Below, one piece after another: positions 37,878-46,677 of a stretch of 64,000 nt of DNA; position 1 is the first letter of the stretch; the number at the start of each line of letters is the position of its first letter. Both the position numbers and the translations under genes were made by a program. The notes under the pieces were generated by a model that was given only the letters and a program-made list of their open reading frames with translations, had not been told where the DNA came from and did no database searches. This DNA is from Roseiarcus sp963813195. Lineage in GTDB: Bacteria > Pseudomonadota > Alphaproteobacteria > Rhizobiales > Beijerinckiaceae. Where the stretch lies: positions 62,001-126,000 of the forward strand of contig CAWEYC010000041.1 of the NCBI GenBank assembly GCA_963813195.1. The letters are read 5' to 3'.

Positions 37878-38825
37878 ATGACAAGACGCACTCCCGTACG
37901 CACCCCGCTTGAGTTACGCCACCTCAGGTATTTCCAAGTCCTGGCCGAGGAGTTGCACTTCGGCCGCGCTGCCGAGATCGCCTGCATCACGCAATCCGCC
38001 CTCAGTCAGCAGATCAGTCGGCTTGAGGCAATCCTCGGCGTTGCGCTACTCACGCGCTCTCCCCGTCGCGTCGAACTCACAGCCGCCGGGAAGGCGCTGA
38101 GCGAGCGGCTCGACGACATCTTCGGCGGGATCGACGCCGCGCTGAAGGCCACGCGGGCGGCCGGCCAGATGGAGGATTTCACTCTATCCTTGGGCTTTGT
38201 CGAATATACCAACTTACCCTTCGTTCCCTCCGCATTGGCGAAGCTTCAGGCGCTCTATCCGACAGTCGACATTCGGCGCCACGAGATGAACGCGCGGCGT
38301 CAGATCGACGCCTTGGCGTCAAGAGAGATCGATATCGGCCTAGGGGCGCCAGTCGGGCCGCTTGCGCCGCAGTCGAAGATCGAAGCCCGACCCGTGTTCC
38401 GGTCGGGCTGGAGCATTCTGATGATGGCGAACCATGCCCTTGCTTCGCGCGTCGCGCTGCATGCCGCCGATCTCGACGGCGTCCGCCTCGTCGTGCCGGC
38501 GCGATCAATCAATGAGCCGATCTACGACGGCCTGCTGGCGAGCTTCGCCAGATCCGGTGTCCGCCCAAACATTGTTTACGAGACGATGCAGTCGCAGGTC
38601 GGCATGGCGCTGGTGCGCCAGGGGGTGGGTCTCATGCTCAGCGCGGCCTATGTCTTCGCCGAGGCGCCACAGGGGTTGATCGCAAGATCCGTTGACGGCT
38701 TCGACCCGCTCGACGTTTATCTTTTCCTCCGGAGCGACGAGTCCCGGCCGCTCATTCTCGATTTTGCTGACCTGGCGATCGAACAAGCGGCGCGGTTCGC
38801 GTCCGATGGGCGGCAAGCCAATTGA
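37878..38825 (+). CDS. LysR-family regulator upstream of a secreted esterase
   Basis: A 315-residue LysR protein with helix-turn-helix LELRHLRYFQVLAEELHFGR, AAEIACITQSALSQQISRLE and an effector-binding domain of the BenM/CatM-like kind (SLGFVEYTNLPFVPSALAKL; VRQGVGLMLSAAYVF). ATG 37878. It lies 107 bp before the esterase gene in the same direction, which it may control. The 37619-37877 interval shows no other gene. Confidence 0.87.
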   Translation: MTRRTPVRTPLELRHLRYFQVLAEELHFGRAAEIACITQSALSQQISRLEAILGVALLTRSPRRVELTAAGKALSERLDDIFGGIDAALKATRAAGQMEDFTLSLGFVEYTNLPFVPSALAKLQALYPTVDIRRHEMNARRQIDALASREIDIGLGAPVGPLAPQSKIEARPVFRSGWSILMMANHALASRVALHAADLDGVRLVVPARSINEPIYDGLLASFARSGVRPNIVYETMQSQVGMALVRQGVGLMLSAAYVFAEAPQGLIARSVDGFDPLDVYLFLRSDESRPLILDFADLAIEQAARFASDGRQAN

Positions 38826-38932
38826 GCTGCGATTAGCCGCGCTAATCGTGGCGCGCAGCCAAACGAATTGGCCTGCCGGACGCCCGTGAGGGGATAAGGG
38901 CTCAATCGAGACCTCATTTCGCGTGGGACGAC

Positions 38933-39925
38933 ATGAAATCATTCGGATGTGGGCTTGGCGCCCTTGCAATCGGCATTCTGCTTGCCGCTGGCGCCGCCCG
39001 AGCTCAGAGCACGCCAAGCATGACAATGGGCGAACTCGACCGGCTTCGTCAGAAGGCAGCGCAAGGAACAGTCGGCTATCTAGAGCGCCGCAAGGCGTTT
39101 GATGACTTCGCCAACGAGCTACATCAGCCCTTCGACGCCCGATCCAACGCGATCAACGCAGATGGCGTTCCGGGGCTTTGGATATTCGCCGACCCAAGCG
39201 GCAAGCGAAGCGCCAACGTCATTCTCTACCTCCATGGGGGCGGCTTCTACAGCGGATCGAGCGAGACCCACCGCGTCCTCGGCGCGACGCTGGCAAAAGA
39301 CGCCGGCGCCGACGTCCTCCTGCTCGACTACCGGAGAATGCCGGAGGCCATCTATCCCGCCCAGATCGATGACGCCCTGACGGCGTATCGATGGCTTCTC
39401 AAGCAAGGTTATCCGGCGCGCCGTGTCGCTGTCGCCGGCGAATCCGTCGGCGGCAACCTGGTCCTGGAGCTTGCGCTGCATCTGCGTGAACAACACCAAG
39501 CGCTGCCGTCGTCGTTGGTCGCCATGAGCCCGATCGCCGACCTGACAGCTTCAGGGAAATCGATGGTGGAGAATGCCGACAATGACCCGTTGCTGACGCG
39601 CGCTGGCCTGCTGGCGGTAAGCCGCGCCTATATGTCCGGAGGCAATCTTCGGAATCCGGACGCCTCGCCGGCCTTCGCTGACCTCCACGGTCTTCCGCCG
39701 CTGCGGCTGCAGGTGGCGGCGGGCGAGATCCTGCTCGACAACTCGCTCAACCTCGCCCGCAAAGCGGCGATGGCCGGCGTCGCGACGACCCTCGAAATCT
39801 GGCCCGGCATGACGCACCAATGGCAGCTCTACCCAGCCGTGCTGCCTCAGGCCGCTGCAGCGCTGCAACATGACGCCGACTTCATCCGCTCCCACTTCGG
39901 CGACCAGGCGGAGGGCGAGCCGTGA
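38933..39925 (+). CDS. Exported alpha/beta-hydrolase (HSL-type esterase)
   Basis: A 330-residue esterase. The signal peptide GLGALAIGILLAAGAARAQS ends near residue 24, so it is exported to the periplasm. Catalytic features are the oxyanion motif HGGGF (near residue 102), the nucleophile Ser in GESVGG, the acid in the AAGEILLDNS region, and His in GMTHQW. This is the hormone-sensitive-lipase family that acts on short-chain esters. The leader makes it unusual among mostly cytosolic HSL relatives. A LysR gene precedes it. Confidence 0.88.
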   Translation: MKSFGCGLGALAIGILLAAGAARAQSTPSMTMGELDRLRQKAAQGTVGYLERRKAFDDFANELHQPFDARSNAINADGVPGLWIFADPSGKRSANVILYLHGGGFYSGSSETHRVLGATLAKDAGADVLLLDYRRMPEAIYPAQIDDALTAYRWLLKQGYPARRVAVAGESVGGNLVLELALHLREQHQALPSSLVAMSPIADLTASGKSMVENADNDPLLTRAGLLAVSRAYMSGGNLRNPDASPAFADLHGLPPLRLQVAAGEILLDNSLNLARKAAMAGVATTLEIWPGMTHQWQLYPAVLPQAAAALQHDADFIRSHFGDQAEGEP

Positions 39926-40377
39926 AAGGCTTGGCGCCGATCACGGCGGCGGCGGGAACGCGAACGCGAAGGTCAATACGGGAGACCCTGTCATACAAAG
40001 CTGCCGGCATGGCCCTAGACAGCGACGCCCTCAGACTATCCCTCCCTTCGCCGTGCGACGGGCAAGCCTACCGATCGCGTGCTCACCCGCTGTTCTGAAG
40101 ACTGACAGGATAGGCGCCAAGCCGAGCAAGTAAGTAATGTCGACAAAAACGATGGCTACGAGCCCACGAACTAAATCTGCAACGCCGCGGCCTAAGAACG
40201 TTTGCAATCGCGCCACAGCCGGCGCAACGATTCAGCGCAAAGTCGGCGATGGGCAATCGGCGATCGTAAACTGAGCGGTCCCTCGATGCATCGCCTGCAA
40301 ACTTCCGCTTCCCTCCCATCCAGGACGTTCCCTGGCGATCGTACACTTCTGGAAATCACGTTGAGGCTTTCGCCTGC
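39926..40377. other. 450-bp stretch, no recognisable gene
   Basis: A minus-strand frame near 40031-40216 encodes a short hydrophobic peptide (VRGLVAIVFVDITYLLGLAP), but it has no ribosome site and matches no family I know. It may be a remnant. Nothing else supportable was found. Confidence 0.35.
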
Positions 40378-40742
40378 CTATGCGGCGCGCGAAACGGCGA
40401 AACTGTCTTCCAACATCTGGAACCGGCTGATCTGGCAGTCAGCAATGGTCAGGATGATCGCGAAATAGGTCTCGATCACCTTGCCGGTCCGCTTAACCCG
40501 GGATGCGAGCGATCCAAGGATGACGACCCGCGCGTCGCTGGCAAGGAGGTCGTCGATATCGAGCCGAATGCGCTCGATCTTCTCGGCCGCCTCAGCAAGG
40601 AATGAGACAACAGCCTGTCTTCCGGATTTCCTGCCGATCCACGGAAAGGCCGAAGTCATCACCCGGAATGTCCCACTCCAGGGTTTCGGCGAAGAGTTCG
40701 GCGACAACCGCCGGCTCGCCGCCCGAGCCTGGTGCCTCGATT
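40378..40742 (-). pseudogene. NTF2/SnoaL-like protein cut by an insertion element and frameshifted
   Basis: The last part reads GRKSGRQAVVSFLAEAAEKI, then IRLDIDDLLASDARVVILGS and TYFAIILTIADCQISRFQ, a SnoaL/ketosteroid-isomerase-like fold. Before it, another frame gives VVAELFAETLEWDIPGDD, the usual first half. The two are out of frame around 40650. The N-terminus ends where the IS630 sequence begins (about 40743), so the gene was disrupted by the insertion and then decayed. Confidence 0.65.
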
Positions 40743-40745
40743 CAC

Positions 40746-41597
40746 TCATATCGAGGGGTATAGGCTTCTGAGTTTGTTGCGTGCGTCGTCGGTTGAGAAG
40801 TGCCACTCGGCGACGGCGTGATTTTTGTTTCGGTCGCGGACCCAGGCGGCGACCTCGTCGCTGATTGTCTGCTTGTCGGGGATTCGGCGGTCGAGACATT
40901 GCGCGGCGAGGACGCCGAGTTCGGATTCGGCCAAGTCGAGCCAAGAACCGTGCTTGGGCGTGTAATGCCATTCGAAGCGCTCGACCAGACGCCTGGCCTC
41001 GGCGGCGGGAAAGGCTTCGTAGAGCGACGCGGGGGCGTGGGTGTTGAGATTGTCCTGGACGAGGACGATCGTCTCGGCTTGCGCGAAGTGGACATCGGCC
41101 AAGTCTTTCAGAACATGGGCGAAGTCGACGGCGGTGCGGCGGTCGGTGACCTTGACGTTGCGCCAGCCTTCGAGCGGCGCGAACATCATGAACAGGTTGG
41201 CTGTGCCGTTGCGCGTGTACTCGTAGTCGATGCGGGCCGGGCGCCCCGACTGCAAGCTCCAGCGCGCGTATCCCTCGGGCGGCGTGGAGCAGGCCAGGGC
41301 GATCAACCGGGCTTCCTTCTCGCCGTCGAAAATTCGCCGCAGGGAGGGCGCGGAGGGCGCTCTGCGGCTCAACACCGCCGCGAGCCCGTCCTCCACCCAT
41401 TGCTTGCGCACCCGGTAGACCATGGAAACGCTGGTCTCCAGAGCCTCGACGATCCGGCTGTCGCTCCACCCTTCGCCGTCTTCCGAAACGTCGGCCTTCA
41501 ACAAGATGCGCGCCTTTAAAAGCCGTTGCGCCGCGCTCTTGCCCTTGCGGATCAGCGCGTCGAGCTCGCCCCGCTCCTCCGCGATCAACCGCACCAA
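40746..41597 (-). mobile_element. IS630-family transposase with internal deletion
   Basis: A 283-residue frame. The N-terminal helix-turn-helix part (EGWSDSRIVEALETSVSMVY) runs to STPPEGYARWSLQ, then jumps directly to GRPARIDYEYTRNGTANLFM and on through LVQDNLNTHAPASLYEAF and YTPKHGSWLDLAESELGVLA. Full-length IS630 proteins carry about 100 more residues between these blocks, including the first catalytic Asp (the MDE motif). The frame is kept but the DDE triad is incomplete, so this copy cannot transpose unaided. Terminal repeats were not identified. Confidence 0.8.
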
Positions 41598-41599
41598 GC

Positions 41600-41840
41600 T
41601 TGGAGTGAAGCGAAATTCGCCCTGCTAAAGAAGGTGGCGGCCCGGCGAACAAACTCGATTGCACTCGCTAGTTCGTCCACAGCGTAACTGAAGCGGTCCC
41701 TCGCCTCTGCGCACGCACCGAGCGTTTGGTCCCGCATTAGGATCGCGCTTTGAATTTCGTCATCCGTATCAGGAAACTCGCGAAGCGCGCTAATTGCATT
41801 TACGGCCCACGATGCACCTGAGCGCTTCCCGTACAGAAAG
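41600..41840 (-). pseudogene. Truncated unknown frame between two IS fragments
   Basis: The minus strand reads FLYGKRSGASWAVNAISALR and continues with a helical pattern (DRFSYAVDELASAIEFVRRA) until the IS630 region. It has no start of its own because it runs out of the IS256 fragment. Composition looks coding. Its family is not recognised; it is likely the surviving part of a gene split by insertions. Confidence 0.35.
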
Positions 41841-41841
41841 T

Positions 41842-42113
41842 CTAGACCTCGGTGCGTCTCTTGACCTCGCCGTTGAGTCTTTCGAGCCCGTTGGTGGAGT
41901 GGATCTTGGGCCAATGATCGGCCGGGAAACCCATGTAGGCGAGCGCGTCCTCTTCCGCCTCGTCCATGAAGGCGGCGAGCTTGGGCAGCTTGGGCCGGAG
42001 CTTGTCGGCGACTTTCCTCCACTGCGTCTTGGCGGCCGCGGCGCTGTCTTGCGCGAAAGCTGTGGCGATGAAAGCGGATACGACGCGGCGGCTGCTCTTG
42101 CCGGCGCCGACAC
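41842..42113 (-). mobile_element. IS256-family transposase, C-terminal fragment
   Basis: The frame contains GKSSRRVVSAFIATAFAQDS, WRKVADKLRPKLPKLAAFMD and HSTNGLERLNGEVKRRTEV, the conserved C-terminal region of mutator-type (IS256) transposases including the third catalytic Glu neighbourhood. It then stops abruptly, lacking the last 50 or so residues. At its N-terminal side it joins an integrase remnant in the same frame, so it is a dead fragment fused by rearrangement. Confidence 0.75.
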
Positions 42114-42888
42114 TGTTTTCCCATCTGAAGTCGCCCGACCACACCTCTGCGCCGTCCCGCCTCACTTTCCGGTGCCCGATCACGTCTTTCTGACGCAGCA
42201 TCGTCTCGAACTGCGCGGCGGCGCCGATCGCCATAAAAAGAGGCCGCGCTCGCCTCGCGTGAGCGCCTCGACGATGAAGGCGCGGGCGTTGTCGACCGTC
42301 ATCTCGGACTCGCGGCGCGGCGAGAACTTAAAGCGCATGCGCGCGAGGGCGTCGGCGAGCGCGCCGCATTCCCTGATGCCGAGGGTGTGGCCGAAAGTGC
42401 AGGACCATGCGCAGCGTCGAGATCGCGCCGTGGGCGCGCCTGACGCGCGCCGGGCCGCGCTCCTTCTTCGGCGCCTTCCAGTCGTCATACCACTCCCTGG
42501 CCTCGATCGGGACGACGGCCCTAACGGCTCGCTTGCCGATGCTGGCGCGGATCACCTTCAGGTCGGCCCCGATAGGTTCTGGCGGTGTGGGAGTCTACGT
42601 CGCGAAAGGGGCTGTGCGGATGGCGCTCGTAGGCGTCGCACAGGCTCCCGATCGTGCCCTCGTAGAGGTGCGCGGCGCCGCGCCGCGCTTCAGCCAGACA
42701 TCCAGCCGCAAGGCGTACGTTTGGCACAGATCCTCAATCTCGCTCGGAGAGGCGTCTCCGGGCAGGGCGATCAAGCGTTGCGGATACCCCTCGGCCTTGG
42801 TGGATAGATTGGCCACGCTCCAATAGCGCCGGACCCCGCCCTCGCGGGGCCGGGCGATCAGTCCTGGCGTCGCGCTGCGTTTGCTCAT
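42114..42888 (-). pseudogene. Phage-type tyrosine integrase remnant beside tRNA-Gly attachment site
   Basis: ATG 42888 opens RSATPGLIARPREGGVRRYW. Through at least two frame changes the strand continues with YEGTIGSLCDAYERHPHSPF, WYDDWKAPKKERGPARVRRA, FGHTLGIRECGALADALARM and FETMLRQKDVIG, the order found in the N-terminal and central part of alphaproteobacterial phage-type integrases. The catalytic C-terminus is replaced by IS256 sequence at about 42114. Its position about 530 bp from a tRNA-Gly 3' fragment suggests this enzyme once inserted the island there. Confidence 0.7.
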
Positions 42889-42990
42889 CGTGCGCGTCCC
42901 GTCGCTCCTTGCCGTCCGGTATCAGTGCGAACCGCGTTGGCGATTGGCGCCAAGCCCGCATCGGCGTCCAGCCAGGCCTGGACGGCGGGA

Positions 42991-43308
42991 CTATAGCAGC
43001 CGCCGGGACCCGCGATGGAGGGGCGCGAAGCCGTAGCGCTCCAGCGCTGTGATCGCCCGGAGAAAGGCGGCGCGCGTCATGGGCGCGACGAGGGCGCGCA
43101 GCACTTCGTCCGGAGGCACAGCGGGACGGTGGCGGGCGCGCCGTTGATCTTGGGGTCGCCGCGGCGGTCGCGACGAAGGCGCGGCGCCCACAGCGACGGC
43201 GGTCGAGCCGGTCGTCGTCTCGGTTCGCCGTTCCGGGGTCCGGACGGCGTCTCCGCCACCGTGTCTTCGGCGGCGCCGCAGCCTTGAGCGTTCATCCGAG
43301 TCGTTCAT
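42991..43308 (-). CDS. Small basic protein upstream of the integrase remnant
   Basis: ATG 43308 has an excellent ribosome site (GGAGGAGGCC). The 105-residue product is Arg/Pro-rich (SRLRRRRRHGGG) and ends with LRALVAPMTRAAFLRAITAL, a helical stretch. An internal frame change is possible because the adjacent frame also looks coding (RRDRRGDPKINGAPATV). It could be an island-borne accessory factor such as a recombination directionality protein, but I recognise no family. Confidence 0.4.
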   Translation of the reverse strand: MNDSDERSRLRRRRRHGGGDAVRTPERRTETTTGSTAVAVGAAPSSRPPRRPQDQRRARHRPAVPPDEVLRALVAPMTRAAFLRAITALERYGFAPLHRGSRRLL

Positions 43309-43415
43309 GGCCTCCTCCCATCGTGAGCGCCGCCGAAATTCGGAAAGCTGCCTGGACGCGCCGCCTTGTCGGCGGTCAAATTTTCGAATTGCCGTTGGCA
43401 GCCCTGGATTTGTCG

Positions 43416-43465
43416 GCAGCCTTCCAAAGCTGAATACGAGGGTTCGATTCCCTTCACCCGCTCCA
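43416..43465 (+). other. 3' half of tRNA-Gly(TCC): probable island attachment site
   Basis: From the anticodon arm (GCAGC, CTTCC) through GAGGGTTCGATTCCCTTC to the acceptor end CACCCGCTCCA, the sequence follows a bacterial tRNA-Gly(TCC). The 5' half and D arm are absent upstream, and the anticodon loop carries one extra A (CTTCCAAA, eight bases), so it is not a functional tRNA. A 3' tRNA half next to a ruined integrase gene is the classic att duplicate left by site-specific integration. Confidence 0.75.
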
Positions 43466-43646
43466 ATCGCCAGATTGTCCCGTCGCTTCGGCAGGATTTC
43501 CCTCTCCCAAATATCGCTTTTCGCCGCGGCGTGACTTCTCACTCGCGCCAACAGAAGCGGCCGCCGATGCTCTCGGCGGCCGCATACCGTTCGATTGGGT
43601 TGTCAGCGTCGCCGAATCAGCACTCCTGACGCCAGTAGGGACGGCC

Positions 43647-43967
43647 CTAGGCGTCGTAGGCGCGGCGCCAGCACGGACCGCCGTAGGGATATGGATAGGG
43701 CGGGCGCGAAGCGGCGACCGCGGCCCTCACCGCAGCGCCGGCGACGACGCCGCCCGCGACAGCCGGTCCCCAACCCCAGCCAGCGCGCCAGCCCCAGCCG
43801 CAGCCCCAACGGCACCACCAGACTTTTTCGACCTGCGAGGCGGCGAAATGCTGAGCCGGCGAAGACGCCGCGAGCGTCATTGCCGACGCGGGAATCCAGG
43901 AGACCGGCAGCATGGCGCAGCCAGCGACGACGGCGACAGAGCAACTCAATATGGCTCGGATCGACAT
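43647..43967 (-). CDS. Small exported Trp/Gly/Ala-rich protein
   Basis: A 106-residue protein with a leader (AILSCSVAVVAGCAMLPVSW) and a mature part rich in Trp, Gly and Cys (KVWWCRWGCGWGWRAGWGWG) ending PYPYPYGGPCWRRAYDA. ATG 43967 sits six bases after GGAGGG. The stop is TAG (43647-43649); beyond it the frame continues GRPYWRQEC to a TGA, matching the tail of relatives, so a Trp codon has probably mutated to an amber stop. Family members are of unknown function, probably envelope-associated. Confidence 0.65.
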   Translation of the reverse strand: MSIRAILSCSVAVVAGCAMLPVSWIPASAMTLAASSPAQHFAASQVEKVWWCRWGCGWGWRAGWGWGPAVAGGVVAGAAVRAAVAASRPPYPYPYGGPCWRRAYDA

Positions 43968-44261
43968 GAACATCCCTCCGAATATCGTCGATCCCGGTAC
44001 GATACGGTCCTCAATATAAATCATCGATGAACCCTGTATTCTACGGAATGGCGGCGATTATTGTCCACGGCGGGGCTCCGCGACATGACAAACCTTCAGC
44101 GTTACGCTCGCGTGCTTGCGTCTCAGCAACGTCAACCACGTCCACCGGCCTCTGCCCCTTCAAGCAAACGTGTCCGCACCGGCAAAACGGGGTCTGCTAC
44201 CCTCAAATACAGCGACGCCGACGCGAGTCGGCGGCGCCGCGAGTTCAGCGGGGAGGCGAAT

Positions 44262-44555
44262 ATGCCTTTATTCCACGGAAAGTTTGTCGCCGTTTTCCTG
44301 GCTGCCGGCGTAACGGCTTCGGCGTGCGCGCCGGCGCTGGCGCAGAAGGCCGCCGCTCCCGACGCCAAGCAGATCTATGACGCCATCGACTGCTCGCAAT
44401 GGAAGTTGAACCCTGACGGGACGTGGACCGGCGGCCCCAAGGCGCGCGTCGGCGCGATGACGTTTCCCAATACGCTCAACAACACGATGACGGGCTATGT
44501 CGACAGCGGCGTAGACGCCGGCGCCGCCCTGCTCAGGAAATGCGGCAAGCGATAA
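44262..44555 (+). CDS. Small exported hypothetical protein
   Basis: A 97-residue protein with signal peptide (GKFVAVFLAAGVTASACAPA, cleavage near ALAQ) and a short mature domain: KQIYDAIDCSQWKLNPDGTW, GGPKARVGAMTFPNTLNNT, ending in CGKR with a second Cys. ATG 44262 follows GGGAGGCG. The three cysteines include one in the leader, so lipoprotein processing is conceivable but no proper lipobox is seen. Unknown function. Confidence 0.75.
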   Translation: MPLFHGKFVAVFLAAGVTASACAPALAQKAAAPDAKQIYDAIDCSQWKLNPDGTWTGGPKARVGAMTFPNTLNNTMTGYVDSGVDAGAALLRKCGKR

Positions 44556-44942
44556 CGCGCGCCGATGAGATCGAGCCGCCCGCGCGAAGAGCGCGGTCGC
44601 CCAACCATTCTGCGCTGAGATTGAAGCGCGTGTCCTCGCGAAGCGCGGGAGTCCAGGCGAGCCGCCGAGGAGCCGCCTGCGGGCATGACACCAGCAGAAC
44701 CTCAACATTCACGCTCAAGTGAATCCCATTGCGATTTTGCCATATTTGCGCGCCCCCCGCCCCACAATCGAAGCGCATCCCTACGATGGCGGCGCCGATA
44801 GGCTTCCGACGTCACGCTTCATTTCGATGCGGAGATGCGATGACCCGCGCCCGTCGCAACACACGAGGAAACGCCGTCTCTCGCTTTGGCCGACGGCTTT
44901 TTGCGCGGCGGCGGCTATTCCGCAGGTAACGGTAAGGCTCAC
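44556..44942. other. 387-bp interval without a supportable gene
   Basis: Short frames on both strands lack family resemblance and ribosome sites. It probably holds the promoter of the sulfotransferase gene. Frames reported across it appear to be shadows. Confidence 0.4.
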
Positions 44943-46388
44943 GTGTCCGACGTCGTCTTGGTCCTTGGAATGCATCGCAGCGGCACAAGCGCAGTTTCCG
45001 GCGCACTGACCAAACTCGGTTGCGGATCGCCCAAAACTCTGATGGCCGCCGGCGGCGACAATCCGAAGGGCTATTTCGAATCCACCGCGGTCGCCGTCTT
45101 TCACAACGAGCTCCTGCAGTCCGCGGGCTCCCATTGGAGCGATTGGCGGCCGTTCAATCCCGCTTGGCGCCGGTCGTCCATCGCGGGCGAGTTCCTGCGG
45201 CGCGCCAAAGCCCTCTTCGCGGCGGAGTTTGAAAACCTTCCGCTGCCGATTCTCAAGGACCCCCGGATCTGTCGCTTTGCGCCCTTTTGGCTCGAGGCGT
45301 TGCGCGACATGCAAATGACCCCTCGCATCGTGATGCCGATCCGATCGCCCTTGGACGTGGCGAAATCCCTCAAGCGTCGCGACGGCTTCTCGCTCCGGCG
45401 CGGCATGGCGCTTTGGCTGCGGCACGTCCTCGACGCCGAGGCGAATACGCGCGGCGAGCCGCGTTCCATAGTGTCCTGGAGAGGCTTCCGATCCGACTGG
45501 CGCAAAGCCTGCGACCGGATCGCGGTCGACACGGGTCTGTCGTGGCCGCGAATGTCGGACCGCGCCTCGCATGACATCGAGCGCTTTCTTACCGAGAAGT
45601 TCGTCCACCACGACTCCGATCAAGGCGCGCTCGCCGCGCATTCCGACACTCATGAATGGACGCTGCACGCGTACGAAGCGCTGCTCGAATTGGCTCGCAA
45701 CCCTCAATCCAATTCCGCCATGACGACGCTCGACGACATTCGCGCGTTGTTCGATCGGTCGAGCGAAATGTTCGGCCGTCTGCTGATCGAATCCGAGGTG
45801 GAACTTGAAGAGGCGCGGCGCCGAGTGGCGCAATTGGACCACGAGCAAAGCGTGGCGGCGCGCATCGAAACGCTCCGCGCGGACTTGGTTGACGCCGAAT
45901 CGGCGCTCGCAAGTTTGAAGGCGGAGAAGCCGCGTAGAGGCATTCGCGCCTGGTTCGCGTCGAACGAGCGCAGGCGCACGCGGCTATCCAAAAAGCTCCT
46001 GCGCAGCGGGTTGTTCGATTCCGAATTCTATCGCGCCGCCAATCTTTCGCAGACGGACGGGTCCGCCAAGCGCAAGACGATAAGCGACATCGCCGCGGCG
46101 ACGCACTATCTGACCGAGGGCTTTTGCAGCGGCCTGCGCCCCAACCCGCTGTTCGACAGCCGGTGGTATCTCCAACGCAACGAAGACGTCCGCCGCTCCG
46201 GCGTGAACCCGCTGCTGCATTATCTCGACGATGGTTTCCGCGAAGGCCGCGACCCCGGCCCCGAATTCAACACCCGCTTCTATCTCGAGGCCAACCCCGA
46301 CGTGCGGGAGGCGGGCGTAAATCCGTTGGCGCATTATCTCCAGCACGGCCAGGCGGAGGGCCGCCTCGCGCGGCCACCGGACGCATGA
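44943..46388 (+). CDS. Sulfotransferase-family protein with C-terminal NPDV repeats
   Basis: A 481-residue protein. Residues 1-230 are a P-loop sulfotransferase-like domain (VLVLGMHRSGTSAVSGALTK, ILKDPRICRFAPFWLEAL, then MPIRSPLDVAKSL). About 280-345 form a heptad-rich helical linker. About 350-481 hold three degenerate repeats of the type FDSRWYL-NEDVRRSGVNPLLHYLDDG-REGRDP, a module usually tied to glycosyltransferases and cell-surface glycan proteins. GTG 44943 (TAAGG upstream) is chosen; TTG 44886 is in frame. Likely modifies surface glycans using PAPS; no glycan cluster surrounds it. Confidence 0.8.
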   Translation: MSDVVLVLGMHRSGTSAVSGALTKLGCGSPKTLMAAGGDNPKGYFESTAVAVFHNELLQSAGSHWSDWRPFNPAWRRSSIAGEFLRRAKALFAAEFENLPLPILKDPRICRFAPFWLEALRDMQMTPRIVMPIRSPLDVAKSLKRRDGFSLRRGMALWLRHVLDAEANTRGEPRSIVSWRGFRSDWRKACDRIAVDTGLSWPRMSDRASHDIERFLTEKFVHHDSDQGALAAHSDTHEWTLHAYEALLELARNPQSNSAMTTLDDIRALFDRSSEMFGRLLIESEVELEEARRRVAQLDHEQSVAARIETLRADLVDAESALASLKAEKPRRGIRAWFASNERRRTRLSKKLLRSGLFDSEFYRAANLSQTDGSAKRKTISDIAAATHYLTEGFCSGLRPNPLFDSRWYLQRNEDVRRSGVNPLLHYLDDGFREGRDPGPEFNTRFYLEANPDVREAGVNPLAHYLQHGQAEGRLARPPDA

Positions 46389-46404
46389 CAGCGCTGAGCG
46401 ACTG

Positions 46405-46644
46405 TCAATCCTTGACTTCGCTCTCCGGACGGTCGTCGCCGCGCGCAGTCTCCTCGTGCCATTGGCCGGAGGGATCTTCGTATTCGATCTCGCCGCTCTC
46501 GCCGGGCACACGTTGCTCGCCCGCTGCGCGCGCCGCAGCCTCGTGCGCCGCCTCGCGCGTCGGGAACGCTTCCGAGAAAACGTCGCCGACCTTATAGGCC
46601 CAACCGCCGTCGTGCTCGACGACCTCATAGATGACGCGGGTCAT
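46405..46644 (-). CDS. DUF2188-type small protein
   Basis: A 79-residue protein beginning VIYEVVEHDGGWAYKVGDVF with SEAFPTREAAHEAAARAAGE and a charged tail (GDDRPESEVKD). This is the DUF2188 pattern of small soluble proteins common in Rhizobiales. ATG 46644. It is convergent with the sulfotransferase gene and lies 33 bp downstream of the start side of the flavin monooxygenase gene. Function unknown. Confidence 0.8.
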   Translation of the reverse strand: MTRVIYEVVEHDGGWAYKVGDVFSEAFPTREAAHEAAARAAGEQRVPGESGEIEYEDPSGQWHEETARGDDRPESEVKD

Positions 46645-46677
46645 ATCCGAACCTCTCCGCTGCCTCGATTTGATCTC

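Noticed and set aside
43416..43465. Functional tRNA-Gly
   Set aside because: No 5' acceptor strand or D arm is present and the anticodon loop has eight bases.
42991..43551. Extended minus-strand frame containing GAGEGNRTLV
   Set aside because: That peptide is the well-known artefact of translating through a tRNA 3' end; only the part from ATG 43308 is considered.
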